A DNA stretch of 64,000 bases, from assembly GCA_015179045.1 (NCBI GenBank), contig WHUZ01000098.1, positions 150,589 through 214,588 on the forward strand, in the 5' to 3' direction. The notes beneath the pieces were generated by a model. It searched no databases. It worked only from the letters and a program-made list of their open reading frames with translations, and had not been told where the DNA came from. The position numbers and the translations under genes were made by a program. Of this stretch, positions 56,779 to 64,000 are shown in pieces (position 1 is the stretch's first letter; each line of letters starts with the position of its first letter). The DNA is from Kalaharituber pfeilii. Lineage: Eukaryota > Ascomycota > Pezizomycetes > Pezizales > Pezizaceae.

Positions 56779-57029
56779 AAGCCACGACCGCCGGCAACCC
56801 ATGACCGCTGGCAAACCACAACCAATAGCCTGCAAGCTCATAGAACCGGCTAGCTATAGGTAGCTAGCAAGCTGCCAGTATATGGTTGGGGACATCTGTA
56901 CGCGGAGTATGATAGGGGCGACATTTGGTTCGATGACTAAGCACTCCATTTACCTGGGTACATGCACGTTCTGCCCCATAGTATGCAGCAAGTTTGAAGG
57001 TATTCTTCCCACCTCCACCGCTCCATCGT

Positions 57030-57135
57030 TCTCCCACAGCTCTACCGCTTCTACCACTCTACTACTCCTACTGCTCACACTGTTGCTACTGCTGCTACTG
57101 CTCGCACTACTGTTACTGCTCCTACCGCCCGATCA
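57030..57135 (+). repeat. CTACTGCT minisatellite
   Basis: Imperfect CTACT, CTGCT and CACTGT units encoding a Leu-rich run in one frame. No evidence that it is part of a gene. Confidence 0.6.
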
Positions 57136-57205
57136 CTCTGTCACACTCTACATATCCTAGCCTAGCTGTGCTACTTGTTAATTTGCATATATCTATAGCA
57201 TCAGT

Positions 57206-57243
57206 GACCTCGCCATAGCCCATAGGGCGGCACGCGAGTAATG

Positions 57244-57278
<35 letters not shown>
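57206..57278 (+). mobile_element. Micro-retroposon, tail A (43 nt + poly(A))
   Basis: TSD AGCATCAGT (57197-57205, 57279-57287). GACCTCGCCATAGCCC...GGCACGCGAGTAATGAAATT then about 30 A. Confidence 0.9.
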
Positions 57279-57280
<2 letters not shown>

Positions 57281-57486
57281 CATCAGTCGCACACAACATA
57301 AAACCAAGTAGTAAAGGGGTATTGATAAGGGATGTACTAGTACTCAGTACCTGTACATATTCTATTCCATTTTTAGTTAGCTGCTCTTCTTTTTTAGCTA
57401 GACTACTATATACTATACTATATTGGGTGATTACTAAAGGACGACATTTATGACCCGTCTTCATATAAACTCCTGATCTTTAACTC

Positions 57487-57489
<3 letters not shown>

Positions 57490-57519
<30 letters not shown>

Positions 57520-57541
57520 TTCATTACTCGCGCGCCGCCCT
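57490..57541 (-). mobile_element. Micro-retroposon, tail A (about 24 nt + poly(A))
   Basis: TSD CTTTAACTCTAT (57478-57489, 57542-57553). T28, ATTTCATTACTCGCGCGCCG, CCCT. Confidence 0.9.
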
Positions 57542-57553
57542 CTTTAACTCTAT

Positions 57554-58436
57554 GAAACACTATAACAAAGAATCAAATAAATAGATATCGCTTCGTAACT
57601 TTATTTTTCATTGTCTGATCTATCATATTACAACACGAAACTAATTTTATCTATTTATTTTAGTTGCGCTTTAGAGCGTTGAAGTTGAGGTGCAATATAC
57701 TCCGCGTACAGATGTCCCCAACCATAGCCCGCCTGCCAGTATAGCCCGCCTACTAGTAGAGCTCGCCTGCCAGCATAGCCCACCTGCCAGTATAGCCTGC
57801 CTGCCCACTCAAGTAGTGCTGTAGTGGAAACTCTGCCTTCGCCACCCTGCCCTTGCTAGTGCCCTCGTCGCTGCTTCTACCTTTGTATTATGTTTCTTGG
57901 CTAAATGAGCCAATTATGTATATAAAAGCCCCATCTGGCCCTCATGTAAATAGTTCTTTCTCTCCTTGTCTGTTGTCTTGTCTTCTTAATAGACCCATAT
58001 GGTTCCTCGCAGTCCATATGTTCTTGTTATTCTGGTCAATCCCTAGATTTAATTCAGTATCTGATCTTCTCTGCCTTTTTTTTTTTTTTTTTTGTCACGT
58101 GACCCCGCGCGCAGCTGCTCGCCAAGGCAGGGCTTCTCTGCCTTTTCACCATGGCCTGCCATCGCAACTAGAACTGCTGAACCGGAACCGTCGAACCGCT
58201 ACCTACCTGCGAGCCTCTCCTGTCAAACCTCTCCTGTGAAGCCTCTCCTGTCAGCCTCTCCTGTCAAGTTTGACAAGCCTCTGCCGTTCAGCGCTTGCAA
58301 AACTACTGTTACCCTCAACCGGTCGTATCCCTTGGCAGCACCTGCCCGCCGCCCCTCGGCCCGACGGACCCGGGGAGCCCAAGTAGCCCCGAGGGACCGA
58401 CAAGGTACAGAAAGTTCCCCGGGAAAACGACATCCC
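57554..58436. other. No supported gene; one tail B insertion
   Basis: 58080-58132 (minus) is a micro-retroposon with tail B: TSD CTTCTCTGCCTTTT (58066-58079, 58133-58146), insert T-run, GTCACGTGACCCCGCG, CTCGCCAAGGCAGGG. 57715-57800 repeats AGCCCGCCTGCCAGTAT four times. Confidence 0.75.
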
Positions 58437-59045
58437 ACTGCTGGGGCTTGATAATAAGGGAAAAGAAGAAGGCACAAGCACGGCTCAAAAAAGGCATGGG
58501 CCAAAGAAAAAATCAATAAGGCGCTGGGCAAGGACTGGCGAGCACAAGAGCAAGAGGCTACTGCAGCACTGCTGGAGCAAGGGGCTGCTGCAGCACTGCT
58601 GGAACTTGAGAATAAGGGAAGGAAGAAAGGCAAGACACGGCTCAGAAAAGGCTTTTTTTTTTTAATATCATTACTCGCGTGCCGCCCTATGGGCTATGGC
58701 GAGGTTTTTATTAAAGACGAAAATGAAATAATGTCATTAGATACATGCGGGACCCGCGGTACTGCTACATGGTGCGGGAGGTGTCCATAAAAATGAGAGT
58801 GGATTTCCCCGGAAATTCTTGTGTGTGGGGATTAAGGAAAGTCAAGTGTGCCCGGTGCCGAGCCTGCCTTCAGAAAAGGCATGGGTCAAAGAAAAAATCA
58901 ACAAGGTGCTGGCTAGGACTGGCGAGCACAAGAGCGAGAGGCTGCTGCAGCCCTGCTGGAGCTTGATAATAAGGGAAAAGAAGAAGACACAAGCACGGCT
59001 CGAAAAAGGCATGGGCCAAAGAAAAAATCAACAAGGCGCTCGGGT
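58437..59045 (+). repeat. Direct repeat of about 110 bp, split by a LINE insertion
   Basis: Units share GAAAAGAAGAAGGCACAAGC, AAAAAAGGCATGGG(C/T)CAAAG, ATCAA(C/T)AAGGCGCT and GGCGAGCACAAGAGC, read at 58445-58560, 58610-58650 plus 58870-58935, and 58965-59045. They code Lys/Gln/Glu-rich peptide in part. Possibly the remains of a coiled-coil gene. Confidence 0.65.
58653..58869 (-). mobile_element. LINE-A 3' UTR insertion, 217 bp
   Basis: TSD TCAGAAAAGGC (58642-58652, 58870-58880). Tail A (stem CTCGC/GCGAG), then 3' UTR with GTATCTAATGAC. Confidence 0.88.
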
Positions 59046-59061
59046 AGTAATGACTTAAGCC

Positions 59062-59862
59062 AATTTTTTTTTTTTTTTTTTTTTTTAACTCATTACTCGC
59101 ACGCCGCCCCAAGGACTATGGCGCGGTTTAGTTACATAGGGATTTTTTTTTTTTTTTTATTTCATTAATCGTATGCCGCCCTATGGGCTATGACGATGTT
59201 TAAGTACATAGAATAGGAAAGAAGAAAATTTATGTAGAAACCCTTACTCCTTCCCTGCCCACTCGAGAATCTCGGCCAAGTTCTTTCCCTTGTCTAACTG
59301 TCTTATACCTTCCGCTCCCCCCCATTTTTTTTTCCAAACGGTGCAATCTTTCCGTAAGTGTTCCAGTTACATAGGGAATAATCAAATCATAACATAACAA
59401 TGTCAACTAATTAACTCAATCTGATGACGGAAATGTTAAAGGTCCCTATTGTCCCACCAATTCTAAAATTTCTACCAGATCGTCCTTGTCCTTGTTTTTG
59501 GGTGGCTCGATTAGGTCTTTTCTCCCCCCTGGCCATTTCTTCTTCCAACTCCTGCATCTAGTGAGCACATGGGTGGTGGATTCCTCCTCCTTGCCGCAAG
59601 GCACCCTGGGCTATCTGCTTTGTCAATCACGTATCATCACCCGCTTAATCCCTTTCCTCCCAGAATGCCCTCCAGTGTCGCTACTCTCCGTCCTAGTCGT
59701 ATTAGTGGTCTATAACTAAGTCCTAGTTGGTTCCTGTCCGCGGCTCTCCAAGTTCTGCTCAGCTGCCTTATTCCTGCCTTGGTAATCGTCTCGTCCTGGT
59801 ATTGGAAGTGAATGCCTATTTTGGCGGCTATGTCTGCTTCTGTGTTTCCTTTCACCCCTTTG
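59062..59862 (-). mobile_element. LINE-A ORF2 3' end, outer copy
   Basis: T run, variant tail A, 3' UTR, then RNase H-end codons: KGNTEADIAAKIG, YQDETITKAGIRQ, LGLSYRPLIRLGRR (59855-59637), homologous to the 49783-50379 ORF. It was split by the nested copy at 59143-59364. The 5' side ends in an A run; no TSD found. Confidence 0.82.
59143..59364 (-). mobile_element. LINE-A 3' end nested in another LINE-A
   Basis: TSD AGTTACATAGGGA (59130-59142, 59365-59377). Tail A with stem ATCGT/ACGAT, 3' UTR, and the last codons of ORF2. Confidence 0.92.
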
Positions 59863-61010
59863 TAAAAAAAAAATGTGAGGTGCTAGGATGAGAGGCACTG
59901 CTGGAACATGAGGTACTATTTTCGGTTGTACTTCTTGCAGTACGTTGCTCTAAGCATGCAAGAGCTTGTTCATTGGCAGTGCGAAATCTTTTGAGGGTAA
60001 GTGAGCGAGATGTAGGTGTAGCTGGTAAATGGTCAGGTATGTCCTGCAAGACTTGACGATTTTCAAACTACCGAATGAGCTGAACAGTTTTGCAAGCTTG
60101 AAGATATGCAAAGCACTCTACTTCTTTACTAGCAAGATTGGTATGAAATTGCTCTAGTTCAACAGATAATTTCACTAGAACCTGATAATATTGATTTGAG
60201 CCAAGTGTAGTTGATTTAGCTATTGTTTGAGATGGACCTACCATTTGAGTTAATGCTGTAGGCTCACTTAATACACTAGTATTTAACAGCCATCGAGAAT
60301 GAATTAAATCAATTAGCACTGGGCGTCTGTGATTCAAATAAAGGTTGAAGCTTATGGTAACATGGAAGGCCATATTGCTAGGTAATACTACATATGCAAT
60401 TGGCTTGAAATGCAGGATCGGTTGATACTTTTGCCCATTCTATGCATAAAAGATTGAGAGCACAAACAGAGACGTTATGCACTAAAGCACTAAATATCTT
60501 TTGATTAATACCAACAGGAATTTTTGTTCTACTACTACCTTCTGCCTCATTGACTTTTCATGCCAATAACTTAACATGAGCTGTAAATACTTTAACTGCT
60601 GACTCCAACCTGAGCTGGGCATTGAGCCCTTTCTTAAGTAGATAATAATAAGTTTCTATATATTGAGTTGAAAGACAGCTAAGATTAGGATAAGTAGTTG
60701 TATAAGTATAGCAGAATTGTACTTCTTTGAGAATTTAATATGTATGTGGTATTTCTTTTCTGGATTGAAAAGTTGATCTAGGAGTTCTGTCCATGCTTTG
60801 CTTACAGCTTTCACTATTGATGCTATGATATATTTCCAAATATAGTTATCCAAGATATTATGAACTATCTTATTATAGTCGCCTGAGTTAGTAAGATATG
60901 CTTTGATGTTCTCAGCTGCATGCTACTCACACAGTTGATATAGTACTAAGCCATCACTGAATTTTAGCTGAAAAGAAGCCAGAAGCCTAGCTGCTCAATC
61001 AGCTAAGATA
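59863..61010 (-). pseudogene. AT-rich decayed ORF cluster, unknown
   Basis: Minus-strand ORFs 60373-60068 (FHVTISFNLYLNHRRPVLID, LVKLSVELEQFHTNLASKEV), 60049-59852 and 60853-60656 (YIWKYIIASIVKAVSKAW, EKKYHIHIKFSKKYNSA) look protein-like and collinear, but stops and gaps separate them. Possibly a transposase or plasmid-type gene. I cannot name the family. Confidence 0.4.
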
Positions 61011-61722
61011 ACTTGAGGTCTAGTAGTAACCCCCTCTACCCCTACCCCCCTCCCCCCTCCGACTGCTTTCTTCAGCATCTGCAGCTAGACTCTCTCCATC
61101 TCCTTTCTCCACTCCTTCTGCCCCCTCCATCCAATCTCACTCCCCCACATCGCCACCGCCCTCACCATGCCTGTATAGGCCTGCCGCCAGCTACATGGTG
61201 ACATCCCCCAGTCCTGGTTTCCTAGTCCCGATAGTGCCCCCGCCAGTCTCCTTGCCCTGCTCAGCCTATTTCGGCAATGCGCACTGAAGGTCAGCTTCTC
61301 GTCGACAATGACTCTCAGCCACTTCAGCATCTCCCCCTCCTTCTTCCACCTTTTCCCCACTCCGAAAGTTATCATCTCCCACTTCGACTCCTTTAGTGGG
61401 ATTTGATCCTCTTCTGCCACCTCCACCATCGCCATCGTCACCTTCTCCCTGAGCCGCGCCATATCCCAGTAGCCATGCCAGTCCAGGATTGTTGCCGCCA
61501 GGTCATCGACGTACGATGGAACCTCCACCTCTGCCCCGGTTGCTACCCCCCTCAACCTCCTCTCCATCTTTTCTATGGTGGGTGCCATGAAGATCAGGAA
61601 AACGACCGGCGAGAGCAGTGATCCCTGCGGGACCCCCACATTCGACTTGCCCCTCCCCCTCTCCTTGCCGTTCCACCACATCCCAAGTTCCCTCCCCCCC
61701 ATAAACTCCTTTTTATTTATTT
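61011..61722 (-). pseudogene. LINE reverse transcriptase fragment
   Basis: 61702-61085 encodes VGVPQGSLLSPVVFLIFM, VPSYVDDLAATIL (catalytic YVDD) and LKWLRVIVDEKLTFSAH, the palm motifs of a Tad/jockey-type RT, then WGSEIGWRGQKEWRKEMERV. A TAG replaces the expected Gln of the following VQLQ motif. Endonuclease and RNase H parts are absent. It stops at the LINE-B insert on its 5' side. Which of families A or B it belongs to is not decided. Confidence 0.85.
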
Positions 61723-62221
61723 TTTTCCTTTCACGTGACCCCGCATGCGGCTGTTCGCCATGGCAGGGCCCCTGGGTCTAAACCCTTAAAGCCCGGAGGC
61801 AGGCTTGTCTAGCTACTTCTTCCGCCGCCTCCTCTACAAATGGAAATCTCAATCCCTCCCCGCCCCACCTCCCCGAGGCAATTAGAATAGCTACATCTTG
61901 CTTCCGCCGCCACCTTCATACAAACGAAAATTCACCCCCTCCCCTTACACCTTCAAAGACCTGAAGAACTCCCTCAAGAGCTCCCTCTTCCTCAATTTTT
62001 GCTGTCTGTCGAGGGTCACGCGCTCCTCCAGCGCTTTCTCTTGCTTCGCTCTCTCCTCCTCCTCTTTCTTCTTTTGCTCCTCCGCTTTTTTCGCTATCCT
62101 CCTAGCCTCCGCCAGCCTTTCCCTTTCCATTTCCTTCTCTCTGTTTCCCGCTCCACCTGCCTCCTCTTCTTCTCTGCCCGGTCTTCATCCTCCGTCGTGG
62201 CCAGACCCATGTGCGCGTGTA
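61723..62221 (-). mobile_element. LINE-B 3' end, copy 1
   Basis: T-rich tract, tail B (CACGTGACCCCGCATGCG, GCCATGGCAGGGC), CTTAAAGCCCGGAGGCAGGC, about 170 bp of 3' UTR, then an ORF end (62130-61945): a Lys/Glu-rich helix MERERLAEARRIAKKAEEQK finishing LLREFFRSLKV. The same C-terminus closes copy 2. Confidence 0.78.
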
Positions 62222-62885
62222 TACTTTTTTTTTTCCTTTTTTTGTCACGTGACCCCGCTTGCAGCTGTTCGCCATGGCAGGGCCCCTGGGTCTAACCCCT
62301 CAAAGCCTGGAGGCAGGCTTATCTAACTAACCCTTCCGCCGCCACCTCTACAAACGAAAGCTCGCCCCCACCCCGCCCCACCTTCTCGGGGCAATAAAAA
62401 TAGCTACACTTTGCCTCCGCCGCCACCTTCGAACAAACGAAAATTCGTCCCCTCCCCTCTCAGACCTTCAGAGACCTGAAAAACTCCTCTAACACATCCA
62501 CCACCTCCCCATTCTCTTGCTTTTCCACTCACTTCTTCACATCCACGTCCTCCCACTTTTCCCACCCTTCCGGGTAGACTACCCCGTCGCACCTAAATGC
62601 TAGGTGGTCCGCCGTCTGTCTCTGACCACACTCACATTTACCCACACTCACATTTACCCACACTCACATTTACCCACACTCACATTTACCCACACTCACA
62701 TTTACCCACACTCACATTTACCCACACTCACATTTACCCACACTCACATTTACCCACACTCACATTTACCCACACTCACATTTACCCACACTCACATTTA
62801 CTCCCTTCATCCGCCTTCCATATTCTGATCTTCCACTCCTTTCCCATCCCCTTCCCCGTCCTCAATCTAGTGAAGGTAGTGGCTG
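62222..62885 (-). mobile_element. LINE-B 3' end, copy 2, with internal minisatellite
   Basis: Tail B, 3' UTR like copy 1, then ORF2 end ENGEVVDVLEEFFRSLKV and upstream GQRQTADHLAFRC and WKIRIWKADEGSKCECG, the C-terminal zinc-knuckle region of a LINE polyprotein. The knuckle is interrupted by the 16-bp array at 62625-62800; one stop lies near 62525. Boundaries approximate, no TSD found. Confidence 0.75.
62625..62800 (-). repeat. 16-bp minisatellite, 11 units
   Basis: CCCACACTCACATTTA repeated 11 times (first unit ACCACACT...). On the minus strand one unit reads AAATGTGAGTGTGG, coding KCECG, so the array expanded from the LINE-B zinc-knuckle codons. 16 is not a multiple of 3, so it destroys the frame. 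Confidence 0.92.
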
Positions 62886-63250
62886 CCCCTCTGCCCTAGT
62901 CTCGTAACCAGACCCTGACTAAGCGGAGTTTCATGCATGTGTGTTACTCCCGCTTGAGAGGGTCTGGGAGAAAATCGCCCGGTTTTGATAGGCGCCTCCG
63001 CTCCGCCAAGTTGGTTGATTCCGCAACTAGTTTTGGGACTTCCGCAACTAGTCTCGTAACCATTCCGCAACACAGTTTTTGATGTTTTGAGCTACCCGAA
63101 ATAAACCTCGGAAATTGTAAACACTCCCACAAGACTAAAACCCTCCATACCTATGTCTCAAGCACCTATCCCATGGTATTTCAACCCAACTTGTAAAGTT
63201 TTACTTCACAACAGCACCAGGAATAATAAAAGCTAGGCCCATAGGATCCA
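62886..63250. other. No supported gene
   Basis: TAGTCTCGTAACCA occurs twice (62899, 63049), with a related CTCGTAACCAG at 47652. Otherwise nothing recognised. Confidence 0.35.
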
Positions 63251-64000
63251 ATGCCAGCATCAAGTACAGCCCAGTCACTGAATGAAGATGCTGGAATCAG
63301 CCCATTGTTATTGGAGGAGGCTGATAGGATAACAGAGGTTCTCACCTTTATGTCCCAGAAAGGATTCAGCTTCCATACCTTCTTAAATGCCTTCCTTGAT
63401 AACCCGACATCTCGCATCCGCCGCAAGGCTGTACGTTTTACTGGAAAGGGAGGGGGTTTTATCACATTCATCAGTAAGGTGCTCGAAATCCAACTTACCA
63501 AGCCATACAAGACTTCCAAGAAGGCGTAGGGGCACCTTTAGTGGATTGGTTTATCCGGCTATTGTCTAAGGAAGTACAAACATTGAGCAAAGATGCCCAA
63601 TGTAGATTGGCACCAGCAGACTTGACTCCAGATCATGCAACAAGCTTTGATATAGAGGCAATCTACAGATATTACAAACTTGTTGCACCTGTATTACACA
63701 AAGTGGTATCCGCAGTATGTTTGGTCAATCCTCAGACTGGAATGGATATTGAGGGTGAAGAAGATGATCCTAAGCTTGAAGACCCAGAAACTATGAACTC
63801 AAAGCAGGCAGAGAAAATCAGTAAAAAGGAAATTATCTTCACATCTATAAAATGATGTTTGCTCATACAAATCATGCCAATGCGTTTCAGACAATGATTG
63901 GTTATTATTTGGCTGCAACCAACACTTCCAAGAACAGAATATCTGTACTTAGTTATCTGGGCATCAGTATCTCATACAGCTCTTTTTTTTTTTTTTTTTT
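63251..64000 (+). pseudogene. Fungal repeat-family protein (DUF6589-like), partial, frameshifted
   Basis: Three reading frames follow one another: SLNEDAGISPLLLEEADRI...FHTFLNAFLDN (63251-63526), GAPLVDWFIRLLSKEVQTL...SFDIEAIYRYYKLVAP (63528-63851), and MMFAHTNHANAFQTMIGYYL, NRISVLSYLGISISYS (63852 on). One-base slips near 63520 and 63850 link them. The third part resembles, from memory, the N-terminal region of the multicopy fungal DUF6589 proteins; this is uncertain. A T run from 63983 to the window edge is probably another LINE-tail insertion that ends the frame. Confidence 0.5.

Noticed and set aside
8563..58132. Short tails as introns (introner-like) or as Pol III terminators
   Set aside because: They lack GT..AG borders, occur mostly outside genes in both orientations, and the T runs are reverse-complemented poly(A) next to TSDs.
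62404..62592. Gly-rich minus ORF
   Set aside because: Wrong frame of LINE-B; the other frame gives the shared EEFFRSLKV ending.
62625..62800. Regular short repeats as a CRISPR array
   Set aside because: The 16-bp units are directly tandem with no spacers, and the DNA is eukaryotic.

Overview
This window is fungal nuclear DNA and is repeat-rich. The signs are spliced genes with 49-103 nt GT-AG introns, a NACHT-ankyrin NLR-like gene, F-box, BTB and Kelch genes, Tad-type LINEs, Ty1/copia and LTR remnants, and many MITEs. A filamentous ascomycete with an expanded genome, possibly a Pezizomycete, is my best guess; the sequence does not fix the species.

Layout. 1-4.4 kb: partial NACHT-ankyrin gene (minus). 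4.6-13 kb: MITEs, LINE/SINE insertions and weak ORFs. 13.5-15.9 and 21.5-24.7 kb: two copies of a segmental duplication, each holding a gene for an N-terminal domain, a coiled coil and a beta-trefoil-like domain; both copies are broken. 17.5-19.1 kb: copia reverse transcriptase split by a LINE. 20.2-21.5 kb: complete ORF1-only LINE derivative. 24.8 and 32.7 kb: two solo LTRs with target-site duplications (TSDs). 28.0-29.0 kb: Cys-rich secreted protein. 33.1-34.8 kb: acidic-protein pseudogene. 38.2-39.8 kb: nested LINE copies. 40.4-42.3 kb: intact GC-rich F-box gene. 44.9-47.0 kb: Kelch membrane protein gene with one frameshift. 50.9-51.9 kb: BTB gene with an apparent frameshift. 56-63 kb: a graveyard of LINE 3' ends. 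63.2-64.0 kb: another degenerate gene running off the right edge.

The most striking thing is a LINE-dependent retroposition system. Two LINE lineages (called A and B here) end in different short hairpins just before poly(A). Around them sit ORF1-only elements carrying tail A, a ~220-260 bp SINE carrying tail B, and about two dozen very short insertions (roughly 8-45 nt of LINE tail plus poly(A)), most flanked by perfect 8-15 bp TSDs. The 5' ends of the short insertions cluster at the base or the loop of the terminal hairpin, and the hairpin stem shows compensatory base changes between copies. This suggests that reverse transcription, or the template RNA, stops at the hairpin and that the resulting 'micro-retroposons' are inserted efficiently.
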